64,000 nt of DNA from Mactromeris polynyma (taxonomy: Eukaryota > Mollusca > Bivalvia > Venerida > Mactridae): positions 875,501 to 939,500 of the forward strand of contig JASFXZ010000020.1 of assembly GCA_032209605.1 (NCBI GenBank), read 5' to 3'. Of the stretch, positions 41,883-53,800 are shown piece after piece; the first letter of the stretch is position 1, and every line of letters begins with the position of its first letter. The notes under the pieces are model-generated. The model did not search any database, had not been told where the DNA came from, and saw nothing but the letters and a program-made list of their open reading frames with translations. A program made the position numbers and the translations under genes.

Positions 41883-42099
41883 GAGCGCTGCTATGGGATT
41901 TACAACCTCTTCTGTAAGTGACGTCATTTCAAGAAAACGCATCATGTGATGACACTATTTGCAAGCAGGAAACAATATTTACTTCGTTTTCATATTGACA
42001 TATGGGACAAATATTTCTTACTGTCAGAACATGTACATTTGACGTTTTCTGGAAATGACGTCACCAAAAGAAGAGGTTGGAAATCGTACAGCATCGCTC
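41883..42099. mobile_element. CRE-MITE copy
   Basis: GAGCGCTGCTATGGGATTTA start and GAGGTTGGAAATCGTACAGC end. The central GGTCACTTCG block is shortened, and TGACGTCA is kept in both arms. Confidence 0.88.
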
Positions 42100-43034
42100 T
42101 GTTTATTTTCTATTTAAATCCTTTTGTTCATTCAACTTTGACATCAGAGAGGGTTTGTTCACTCTAAATTCACCGCGTATGGTTCTCAGATGTGGATGAA
42201 AGTAGTGCTGTTTTATGCGACGAACATTCGCTTCTTTATTAAAACGGCTACATTTTGATTTGTCTATCGACCTGTAACTCTATCCTTCATGTTCCAATAC
42301 GCAAATGATTATGCTTTTTGTCTTCCAAAACTCTTGAAAGCAATATTGTCTGTTTTGCTAAATTCTTGTAGAATTTCAATTACACAATTTATGAGAATCG
42401 TCTTGTTTAATATTACCGTGAACATATTTGTGGAATGCACAAGGCCATTGGATACGGTGTCCGTTTACATTTTATTAAACTCTATGTTCAAGTTACACAT
42501 GAAATATTACTTGAAGAGAAAATCAATGTTTCTCTTCTAGACAGCAAGTTATTAAGTTGTTTTTTCCCAATTGTGCTTTAAAATGGAATGGTATTTTATT
42601 ATGAAATCAATATACACTTAACAAAAATTATAAGTGTGCAGATATAAATATGACCGTATATCTGTCAATATTAGTCTAATCTTGCTGAAACTTTCAACAT
42701 ATATAGCGTAGATACCTGGCATAATATTTTGTTTATTTCATGTCATAAATCCACACATTGAACAAATAAAATCAGTAAAATTGATGATGCGAAAATAATC
42801 AGTACTGCAGCTCCCACTTAAAGATGATCTGGTGGATTGGAAATAGTCTAATAGCGCGTGTGTCCACCCTCACTCAATGCATCGTGTTTTTTAAATCGAT
42901 ATAATCGACCCGAAAATCATGATCTACATGTAACCAATAGCCAATATACAAACTTTCGTGTATAAATGGTCATCAATAGAACATTTATTCGACGTTAAAA
43001 AAGTGCATACTTATTAGTTGTTTAAGTGTAATAT
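42100..43034. other. Intergenic, nothing firm
   Basis: An 83-codon + frame at 42289-42540 follows base composition and has no domain. A one-sided TATACACTTAACAAAAATTA at about 42610 resembles the end of the element at 5650 but no partner end was found. Confidence 0.4.
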
Positions 43035-43270
43035 GAGCGCCGCAGTACGATTTCCAACCTCTCCTTAAAATGACGTAATTTCCAGAAAACGTCTCATTGA
43101 TGTCAACATGTACTGACAGTAAGCAATATTTGCCCCATATGACGGTATGAAAACGAAGTGACCATGTGGAGTTAATATTGTTTCCTGCTTGCGAATAATG
43201 ACAACACATGTTGCGTTTTCTTGAAATGAGGTCACATACAGAAGAGGTTGTAAATCACATAGCATCGCTC
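43035..43270. mobile_element. CRE-MITE copy, reverse orientation
   Basis: GAGCGCCGCAGTACGATTTC to AGAGGTTGTAAATCACATAG...ATCGCTC. Several CRE palindromes are mutated (TGACGTAA, TGAGGTCA). Confidence 0.88.
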
Positions 43271-43447
43271 TGTTGTAAAAGGGTTTAACATATTTGATAA
43301 GGAATGATAACCAGTCCAAGAAGGTTTGCGACAAGAAATACGACATTTACCTCAAACTATCTTCCGGAATACAATTTGCTCTAATCATATGCTTTGAAAT
43401 GCGTCAATTAATAGAATGAAACAATTTGCAAATCTTTATTGGTGTAA

Positions 43448-43715
43448 ACGTCTCCGTTGGCCGAGTGGTTAAGGCATCCGTTTTAGAAGCGGAAGTTCGA
43501 AGGTTCGAGTCCCGGTAGGGGTCCGATCTGATATTGCCGGTTGGTGAGCCGCCAGCTAGTTAAATAATGGTTACCGCGTGCTTACCTGCCTGGAGCCTGG
43601 CTTTAAAGGATAGGAATTAGGAAGTAATATGCTCAGCAGGTTAGGAGTTTCATAAGTCAAAAATGGTTGGCCCTTTGAGTAGGGGTGACACTATAATAAA
43701 TAAACACTTTACTTC
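43448..43715 (+). mobile_element. SINE with a tRNA-Leu-like head
   Basis: The head has a perfect A box (TGGCCGAGTGG) and B box (GGTTCGAGTCC), and an anticodon-like loop TTTAGAA that would read TAG (Leu). The acceptor arms do not pair and a long unrelated body follows (GCCAGCTAGTTAAATAATGG, GAGTAGGGGTGACACTATAA), ending AATAAATAAACA. This is the structure of a tRNA-derived SINE rather than a working tRNA gene. Confidence 0.72.
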
Positions 43716-44569
43716 TGCATGCTTGATGACAAATAATGTCTTTCCTTCTTTGTGAAATATCTGATTTGTCAGAATTTCTTATAAAGGTCTCAGAAATTCA
43801 ACCTGTGCCCGCAGTGGATATCACTTTTCAAGGTCATTAAACACTATATACATTAACCTCAGTTAAAGCAAAGACCTAAATACCATTAGGTCTTTGGTTA
43901 TAAAAATTGTGTTTTGAAATGCAATACAAAATGGCGCCGTCTAGCAGTTTTTCTAAATCTCGCGCATCGGTCTCGTTTATCCCCTGCCGCGCGAGCAGCG
44001 AGACTTTGCTCTTAAGTCCATATTAGTTCAGCATCTGTGGTATATAGGTATTTGGCTAAAGTGAATTATTGTACAGAACATTCAATGCTGTGTTTTTCGT
44101 TTTTTGTTGAGTATATTATATCAAAGTGCACATGTACTAAATGTTTGTGTATACTATACTAATTAACCAAATATGTTCCAACTAATCGGGCTTATTTACG
44201 CTAACAATACTAATTAAAAATCCCCACCTTAATTACAAAGCTCATGATTACCCCCAGAGATTTGTATCTGGTTTTTATTAATGTAATAAACATATGTATC
44301 ATTTTTCTGCGGACACTGTGACTTCATAATTATATATCAGAATGAATTTGTTTTTGAAGCGGCAAAACATTTTAATGTAATTAATGTGTTTACGTATTTG
44401 ACACGGAATGGCATACTTTTGTCATAATGTCGTTTTGAGTTAGACCCTTAGTCACCTGTTGTCAACGTCTGTATATATGTGTGTAAATATATTGTATATT
44501 CACATGGGCCTATGGCCTACAAAAAATTGAAAATAACCTTCTTCTTCTATCAAACATTGAAATGACCAT
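43716..44569. other. Intergenic, nothing recognised
   Basis: AT-rich with one GC-richer patch near 43940-44010; no exon supported. Confidence 0.4.
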
Positions 44570-44735
44570 GCGCGGATCCAGAGGGGGCACCGGACCGGAC
44601 CCCCCCCCCCCTCTGAGAATATGGCAAATATGTATTTTTCTCTTAAAAAGTCTTGTATCCAGAGGATACCCACCATTTCCAAGGCCTGATACTGCAAGAC
44701 CTGGACCCACCTGACGAAACTTGCTGGATCCGCGC
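44570..44735. mobile_element. MITE with GCGCGGATCCAG termini
   Basis: GCGCGGATCCAG and CTGGATCCGCGC are perfect 12-bp inverted ends about 165 bp apart, with a C13 run inside. Minus-strand open frames over it are incidental. Confidence 0.8.
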
Positions 44736-44842
44736 TTGAACTCACATTACGTTTATATGTGAAATGAAATGCCCTGCGCGGGGGTTTGAAACTACCTAAT
44801 ATGTATCAGGGAAATTAAAAGAAAATGCCATGCCGCTTTAAA

Positions 44843-45768
44843 GCCACCACTCCCAACATAGGAGCTACTCTTGTGTCTATGATGCAGCCACCACTCCCAA
44901 CATAGGAGCTACTCTTGCGTCTATGATGCAGCCACCACTCCCAACATAGGAGCTACTCTAGCGTCTATGGTGCAGCCACCACTCCCAACATAGGAGCTAC
45001 TCTTGCGTCTATGATGCAGCCACCACTCCCAACATAGGAGCTACTCTTGCGTCTATGATGCAGCCACCACTCCCAACATAGGAGCTACTCTTGCGTCTAT
45101 GATGCAGCCACCACTCCCAACATAGGAGCTACTCTTGCGTCTATGATGCAGCCACCACTCCCAACATAGGAGCTACTCTTGCGTCTATGGTGCAGCCACC
45201 ACTCCCAACATAGGAGCTACTCTTGCGTCTATGATGCAGCCACCACTCCCAACATAGGAGCTACTCTTGCGTCTATGATGCAGCCACCACTCCCAACATA
45301 GGAGCTACTCTTGCGTCTATGATGCAGCCACCACTCCCAACATAGGAGCTACTCTAGCGTCTATGATGCAGCCACCACTCCCAACATAGGAGCTACTCTT
45401 GCGTCTATGATGCAGCCACCACTCCCAACATAGGAGCTACTCTTGCGTCTATGATGCAGCCACCACTCCCAACATAGGAGCTACTCTTGCGTCTATGATG
45501 CAGCCACCACTCCCAACATAGGAGCTACTCTTGTGTCAATGATGCAGCCACCACTCCCAACATAGGAGCTACTCTTGCGTCTATGATGCAGCCACCACTC
45601 CCAACATAGGAGCTACTCTTGTGTCAATGATGCAGCCACCACTCCCAACATAGGAGCTACTCTTGCGTCTATGATGCAGCCACCACTCCCAACATAGGAG
45701 CTACTCTTGTGTCTATGATGCAGCCACCACTCCCAACATAGGAGCTACTCTTGCGTCAATGATGCAGC
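44843..45768. repeat. 44-bp minisatellite, 21 copies
   Basis: Unit GCAGCCACCACTCCCAACAT plus AGGAGCTACTCTTGCGTCTA and TGAT. Variants GTGTC, CTAGCGTC, GGTGC and TCAATG. Nearly uniform. Confidence 0.97.
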
Positions 45769-46229
45769 TTTGATAAAACTCTGTTTTTCCAGGAAAAGCA
45801 CATAAACAATCGCTCCACTTCCATCGCATAATTTGGTTTATTTGTACCTTTTAAAACGTGTTTGCTTACCCCCAATGTATTTTTAGATTTTTTGTCACGA
45901 GTTGCTTTTATTTAAGGTTCTTATTATTCCATTCCCAAATAAGTGAACAAACCCCGGTTTTATTAATCTTTGTTTAATCCTATAGTTAAACGCACCTGCT
46001 ATGTCAACTAGGACAAGAGAGTCACCACTTTGGACCAGTATATATTTAATAAACTAATATATTCAAAACAATATTACAACGTAGTTTTTGTTATATATTT
46101 ATTAAACATATTAATATAATATATATTAGACAAGTCTAGTATTTTAATATAACTTTATCACAGCGGCTAAAATAACACATACGAATAAATAAGATGTTAA
46201 AATATATAAAATCATAAATAACAAGAAAT
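45769..46229. other. Intergenic, nothing recognised
   Basis: AT-rich tract without exon or repeat that I can support. Confidence 0.4.
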
Positions 46230-46690
46230 ATCTTGAAAAAAGATGGTCGGTGCAATTTGATGGTAAAGATTTGTTGTGCAACATAAAAAAATGCCGAGAT
46301 GTTTCGATTGCTGGACACTCCAGATCCAAAATTGAGTTCGATGAACTCACCGAATTCAGTGGATTTCGGTTAGGTAAAAGTACCCTTTATCGAAAGGTTA
46401 ACCAATCCGCGTCAAGGTTACAAACGTTGTCCGACTGAAGAGAAATTGCCTTGGTGGTTAACTTAATATTTGATTGGTTTACACAACACTGATATGCAAA
46501 TAGCAAAACCATGTTAGTACGGTTGCGCCGAAAAAAAACATAGCGAAATAAGAAATAGATAACAGAGCCATGAAGACACGTACTGTATAATGTGAAACAA
46601 GACTGGATGTGCTAGGTACGAACAGAGGGATGATGTTCGTAGAGTAACGAAGTGGTACGGAAATATCCGAGAGCTGTCGAGAATGACTTT
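46230..46690. repeat. Family D copy 4 and one lone 53-bp unit
   Basis: 46230-46530 repeats family D (AAAGATGGTCGGTGCAATTT, CCTTTATCGAAAGGTTAACC, AGTACGGTTGCGCCGAAA). 46632-46684 is a single GATGTTCGTAGAGTAACGAA unit, as in the 17168-17434 array. Confidence 0.75.
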
Positions 46691-47017
46691 GAAGTCTGTT
46701 AGCGATTAATATGAATTCATTCAGTTGCAAAACACGTCACTATGTGTAGAACAAAGCAACAACACACCGACCGTGCACCTTATCTCGTCCAGGTGCATGT
46801 TGGGACAACCTATGAACAACTTCAGTGGTCAACAACGCTGCACCGTCAGCGCGAAAGCAAAATCACGGCAACCCTTCCCATGTGACCATGTGACCATGAC
46901 ATTGACATACCATTCACTCAGATATGTACATTAATTTATATCGACACAAAACACTCATGACAATTGTTAGATACTCAAACATAACATTAAGTTCTAGCCA
47001 TTTGTCATTTCTCAAAC

Positions 47018-47023
47018 TTTATT
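47018..47023 (-). promoter_or_regulatory. Candidate poly(A) signal for the SPRY gene
   Basis: TTTATT on the + strand, AATAAA on the minus strand, 160 bp after the stop codon. Confidence 0.45.
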
Positions 47024-47182
47024 CATTCCGGGAACATTTCGTCCATTTAAAATTAGTCGTCCGAACGATTTGAATTTACCACTCTTTGCATTCATATCCA
47101 TGCGTTTAGTTAACTTTCGTCGTACAAGTTTACATGTTCAGCCACAAACAGAAGGTTTTTACAATACTGCTTCATTACACAA

Positions 47183-47844
47183 TTAAGGCGAACGATATCC
47201 GGGTGATTTAAGGCATTGTGGGACCATTGTAATCTCACTTCCGGTTTTCAAGGTGATCTCTACCGTACAAAGGTCAGGGTTGTAGCAACCAAACACCGGA
47301 TATAGAGCTTCTGTAAAGTCAAGGTCATCAAAAGTATGCAGGATTTTGTTGTTGTTGCAATCCGTCACAATCCATTTCTTCCGTCGTGTGTCCACAAGCA
47401 AGCCATACGTGATACGAACTTCAATACCCGCCGTGTTGTCAGACAAAGGGGAAAAACTCAGAAGATCTCGATTGTGCCAGAACTCCTGTGTAAGTTTGCC
47501 GTCCTCTGGGTACCTTGCCACATAGAAGGATCGAGCGTACTCATGCCGTTCTACAGTGTGGTGTAAATCCACATCATCAAGTCGACATAGACCGATCTCA
47601 AACACAAGCCACGTCTCCTCCAACGGTTGCTGGATGTTGTACACCACATCGACTTCGTAGTAATACTTCCCCGCATCTTGGAATGGGTTCGTCCCGATTG
47701 CTCCCTTATACTGGACGAGATTATTCTCTATGTCAAAACTGCTGCCCCCAAACACGTCTGTCTTCTTGTTTCTTAGAGTTCTACCATCACTAGATACCTC
47801 ACGTTCATGGTGAGCAGACGATCCATCTAACTGGAAATCTGGAC
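47183..47844 (-). CDS. SPRY gene, last exon
   Basis: Encodes about 220 residues ending SPGYRSP and stop. SPRY landmarks in order: AHHEREVSSDGRTLRNKK, GKYYYEVDVV (family G..YWEV), WLVFEIGLCR (W..G.GV.R strand), ARSFYVARYPEDG, YGLLVDTRRKKWIVTDCNNN, and ALYPVFGCYN (L.P.F). The frame continues 16 bases past the acceptor ATAATCGCAG, which is intron. Confidence 0.88.
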
Positions 47845-50800
47845 CTGCGATTATAAACAATGTTAATATTACTGTCGGACCTCATGCAGACGACAACCTT
47901 CTCTCCGAATACTTGATAGCATCCGAAATAAATATCAGGGGCAATATTACAGAAACATCTTAAGTAAAATCTTATCCTTATCCTTAAAATTACATTTTCT
48001 TTAACTGGTTTATTTAACATACACGCTATTATATGATCAAATCAAGAGTGATACATGAATAGTATAAATATGTTGTTCCATTAAAAAGCCTATCAGTATA
48101 AATGTGGTTTTGGAATTACATCCATTTGAAGTTTTGAACTTAAGTAAACATATTTAAGATTCACGTAAGATGCTTCTGTAATACATTCCCCGGCCCAGAT
48201 GTTTATTCGTAGGCACGTCGAATTGAAATAGGCTGTTCAAAATCATATACTATTCGAAATCAAATTTCGGACCCGATACATTCGAATAAACTTTGATGAT
48301 GTTTGTATGAGCGTATTGATTTCTTTGTACTGTTATATGTTATCAAATATATGTGTTTATCTATACAGTCGTCATGTTTTAATATCGTAGAACTTTATTA
48401 AATGCAGTGTTTTATTGATATTAAACGAGCGTTGTCACGCCTACGTGCAGACGACATTTTCTTATTACAATCATTATCTTTCATAAATAATGTCAACGTT
48501 TCCTTCTGTGTAATACAAAACATATATTTCGTGTCTGGTGTAAAATTCAATATTTCGGCCACACTGGGCCTTTATCAAGAGCAAGGAACTCAATATTTCA
48601 CAATATCAATACTAGTATATAATAGATTTGTATGTCTTCTCATCAAATGCAAAACAAGTTTTGACGTCATGACGTCATTTCCCGTACTCAACTGAAACAA
48701 TGACGTCACGACGTCACAACGTATACTTCGTTTAATTCATTTCAACTTTAGGATATGTTATAACATTCGAGTCGCTTATGCTTGTAAATGTGTATACAGT
48801 GTATAATATTATATGACTTTCAATTTCAGGACTCTACAATACAACCCATTTTGAGAAACACCATTTAGGAGAGGCATATGTTAGTTGCTGTTGAAAGGTT
48901 GTTGCTATAGACAGGTTAAATTGACAGTAAAGTTTCACTAAATGAACACTTGGCACGGTTATAGAAGTGGGGTTGTGTTCAAGAGAGTATTGTAAAAATA
49001 TTTTGGTAAAAAACACAACACTTTTCAAAACTTGTTTTGTTTCTATAGTACTATAGAGGGAAAGCGTATATTCTAAATTTTAGATTCAATGTACAGTCGG
49101 ACCTCGTTTATTCGACTACTTTCTATCATGGACATATATATCCGTGGTTCTATCCATATAATATTTGGTGTCATCTAACATGTCAGGTACCGGTGTATCT
49201 TCTTACGCACGTCAATTCTAATAGGCTATTTGAAACCATCCATTATTCGAAATGACATTTTGGACCCGAGGAATTCGAATGAACGAGGTCAGACTGTAAT
49301 TTCTTTCAAGGGATACTTACAAGAAATATCGCCGAAGACCACAGGTTTGTCAGACGCAGATTTTCGTGGTGAAAGTTGCTTTACCTCGGAAACTGAAGAG
49401 AATAAATAAATAAAATTGTCAACAATAATTTATTTCAATATACTTGTATGTATAAGATTTTTGCCTTCCGTTGCAATTCATGTTACGTTTGTAAGGTGTT
49501 AAATAAGTCTTTTTCACTACGCCTATAATAGGGTTACTTATTAAATATATATTTAGCGATTTTCATTGGTCTAAACACCATCACATGACTTATAATAAAA
49601 CGTCATCGGTCGATATCACTTTTGCCAGGTAGATAACTCCTCATATCGACTTCACTAAAAGGTAATAAATGCAGTGTTCGATACCAGCACTTTGTGAATC
49701 TATTTATATGATCTATAAAATGTGGTGAAAATATCTGTTGCTACTACAACCTTCATAAATTATTTGCAAAATCTTTATTGAGTATATTGTTCATCTAAAA
49801 TATTATCAAAACTAATAAATATATTATTGCAAAATTAACAGTTTAATACAAATCGTTTTAAATTGATTTCAAGCAAAAATCATTAATAATATACACATTA
49901 AGTAAAATACACTGCATATCATGCTGAAAAATATACAATTACCTATTGGAGATAGTTTCATAAGCATGCAGATAAAAACCATAAACAAATAAATCGAAAT
50001 CCAACCATATCAACTCAGAGAATTCTTACGTAGGTATGTGTCATATAATTTATATATAATTCGGAATAAGCGCTGCTATTGGATTTACAACCTCTTCTGT
50101 AAGTGAAGTCCTTTCAATAAAACACAACATGTGATGTCACTATTTGCAAGCAGGAAACAACATTTACTCCGTATGGTCACTCCGTTTTCATATTGCCCTA
50201 TTGGGCAAATATTGCTTACTGTCAGTATATGGTGACGTCACATGTGACGTTTTCTGGAAATGACGTCACTTGAAGAGGAGGTCGGAAATCGTACAGTGGC
50301 GCTCAAACAGTCTTGATAACATATGGTTTATATACAAAGTACTTTTATATACGCATATTTTCGGTACTGATATGTACTTTGTTTTATTGCACTTTCAAAT
50401 TCATTAGCATACACATTTTAAACCATAAATTAAGTGATTATTGAAATTAAAGTTCTTTTCATTCATCCCGATGTTAGTCCATGAAATTTGGGAAATTTGC
50501 ACTGTGCGTTTTTGAATGCACGTAATGTATCTGAATAAAACATGTGACCTCTATAGAGCAACACCTTTGGACGACGGACATTTTGACTGTTGTCAAGAGG
50601 TGGTTACTGTAGACAAGTGAAATTGAATATTTTTTCTTATAGCAGGAATAATTAACAAAGTTGCTGAAGAGAGGTTGTTGCTCGATAGAGGGACGCTCTG
50701 GAGAGGTTAAACTGTCAAATACATACACAGAAGAAAAGCGCATGCATAGTTCATGCTAGAGGTTATATAATGAAAATAAGCATATAACAACTGAGTTAAC

Positions 50801-53800
50801 ATATCAAACTTATATTTTACATCATTCTAGACAAGTGATTTCTATGATCATTGAACATAATATAACGCCTTTAACTGCGTGGATTGATATTGGCCCTTCT
50901 TATTAGTGAAAGGGCGTTTGTAATGATCATTATTTTCTCCTACTTCTTAATTGGCCTAATATGTTTCATATGATGTATACAAGAGATCCAACAATACATC
51001 ATATAGTCTCCAATACTACAGTTGTATAACGAAACATTACAAGGTTGTTATGTACAATACATACACCCCTTGTCGCTTCTAGGTTGTTATGTACAATACA
51101 TACACCCCTTGTCGCTTCTAGGTTGTTATGTACAATACATACACCCCTTGTCGCTTCTAGGTTGTTATGTACAATACATACACCCCTTGTCGCTTCTAGG
51201 TTGTTATGTACAATACATACATCCCTTGTCGCTTCTAGGTTGTTATGTACAATACATACACCCCTTGTCGCTTCTAGGTTGTTATGTACAATACATACAT
51301 CCCTTGTCGCTTCTAGGTTGTTATGTACAATACATACACCCCTTGTCGCTTCTAGGTTGTTATGTACAATACATACATCCCTTGTCGCTTCTAGGTTGTT
51401 ATGTACAATACATACATCCCTTGTCGCTTCTAGGTTGTTATGTACAATACATACATCCCTTGTCGCTTCTAGGTTGTTATGTACAATACATACATCCCTT
51501 GTCGCTTCTAGGTTGTTATGTACAATACATACACCCCTTGTCGCTTCTAGGTTGTTATGTACAATACATACATCCCTTGTCGCTTCTAGGTTGTTATGTA
51601 CAATACATACATCCCTTGTCGCTTCTAGGTTGTTATGTACAATACATACACCCCTTGTCGCTTCTAGGTTGTTATGTACAATACATACATCCCTTGTCGC
51701 TTCTAGGTTGTTATGTACAATACATACATCCCTTGTCGCTTCTAGGTTGTTATGTACAATACATACATCCCTTGTCGCTTCTAGGTTGTTATGTACAATA
51801 CATACACCCCTTGTCGCTTCTAGGTTGTTATGTACAATACATACACCCCTTGTCGCTTCTAGGTTGTTATGTACAATACATACACCCCTTGTCGCTTCTA
51901 GGTTGTTATGTACAATACATACATCCCTTGTCGCTTCTAGGTGGTTATGTACAATACATACACCCCTTGTCGCTTCTATGTTGTTATGTACAATACATAC
52001 ACCCCTTGTCGCTTCTAGGTTGTTATGTACAATACATACACCCCTTGTCGCTTCTAAAGTCGTCCTTAAAAGTGTTTGTATCGCACAATCCTACCCAGCA
52101 AAATTTAACATAGTGTATTACGTTTTATGATCATTTGAATTGCGCAATAAAAAACCTTTCCTTACTTAGACCCGTCAAAGGGTTTGTTAAGCCAAAGGGA
52201 CACAATGTTGGGCATAAATTTTGTTTTAGATTGTTTGAGGAACAGATTAGTACTGGTTGGTAACCCAGGAACACTAGCAAGGTCAACTGACCATAGCTGG
52301 AATACAAATGAAAAACTCCAATCACCATAGTACAGTAAAACCTCCATTATAGGACCACCATTGGGACCCTTGAAATCTGGTCCTCTCATTGAGGTGGTCT
52401 TACACTGAGGTTTACCGTATTACTGTCACAGAAATGGTCAGCAAAACAAGATTAACACAGTTACACAAAAACTCTGACATAGAAATCACAAACATATAAA
52501 TGCACATGTAGATATTAAGTTCACTGAAGCCAGATAAATGTTGACAAACACATATGATAAGTAATTGCACATACATATATACAAAAATAGAATATGAGAG
52601 CAGCTATGGGATTTGCAACCTCTTCTGTAAGTGACGTCATATATTGCTTACTGAGAGTACATGGTGACGTCACATGTGACGTTTTCTGGAAATGACGTCA
52701 CTTAAAGAAGAGGTTTGAAATCGTACAGCGGAGCTCATTTATTTCTCACAAGAAAAACATGCAAGTGGAAACAGCGGATTTTGAGCAGAATCACTTGTGC
52801 ATAAAACGTTAGAAAACATGCTTCCTGATATTGTAGTAAACTGATACATGCAAAGCGGATGGCATTGAGTGGGCAATCGGTGTGCGATGATTTCAATCAT
52901 ACAATAGTCAAACACAGAATGACGTAATAAAATGTCACTTAGATAGAATGGCCTGGAAGGGCATTCATATTTTGCTAAAACACGGTTTGTAGTTGACACG
53001 GGCTGGCTGTTAAAACAAAATGAAACAATTTCATTTGTTTCAATTTCTGCGTGTCGGTTGTCTCGTTAATTGAACTTTCAATTGTTCGAAGGTGGAGATA
53101 TATTATACTTTGCGGAAAACTGTAATGTGTAACCAATTTGTGGTTTTGTTTAATATTTTTATTGGGTTTAACTCCATTGTAAACATTTTGTTTTTTCAGT
53201 TCAACATGGTGGTCATTTGATCCAAGCAGATTTTCTGGAATAAATTCTCCACCAGTACTAACATTGACCTTCCACAAGAAGCTGACAACTTCTCTACACA
53301 GTACTAACACTGACCTTCCACAAGCAGCTGACAACTTCTCTACACAGTACCAACATTGACCTTCCACAAGCAGTTGACAACTTCTCTACACAGTACCAAC
53401 ATTGACCTTCCACAAGCAGCTGACAACTTCTCTACACAGTACCAACATTGACCTTCCACAAGCAGTTGACAACTTCTCTACACAGTACCAACATTGACCT
53501 TCCACAAGCAGCTGACAACTTCTCTACACAGTACTAACATTGACCTTCCACAAGGAGCTGACAACTTCTCTACACAGTACCAACATTGACCTTCCACAAG
53601 CGGCTGACAACTTCTCTACACAGTACTAACATTGACCTTCCACTAGCAGCTGACAACTTCTCTAACAGTACTAACATTGACCTTCCACAAGCAGCTGACA
53701 ACTTCTCTACACAGTACTAACATTGACCTTCCACAAGCAGCTGACAACTTCTCTACACAGTACTAACATTGACCTTCCACAAACAGTTGACAACTTCTCT

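Noticed and set aside
43448..43530. Functional tRNA-Leu(TAG) gene
   Set aside because: The A and B boxes are perfect, but the acceptor arms do not pair, the long variable arm is missing and a SINE body follows.
44500..44745. Minus-strand frames with Gly/Pro-rich segments
   Set aside because: They translate a MITE with GCGCGGATCCAG ends and a C13 homopolymer.
47336..47793. Plus-strand frames over the SPRY exon
   Set aside because: Antisense shadows of the SPRY coding sequence.
48402..48695. 97-codon plus-strand frame in a SPRY-gene intron
   Set aside because: Composition follows the AT-rich background and no family could be recognised; not enough to call a gene.
51022..52130. Two open frames of ~360 codons over the 39-bp array
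   Set aside because: They arise because the unit is divisible by three and lacks stops in two frames; the 13-residue repeat peptide has no start context, splice sites or domain.
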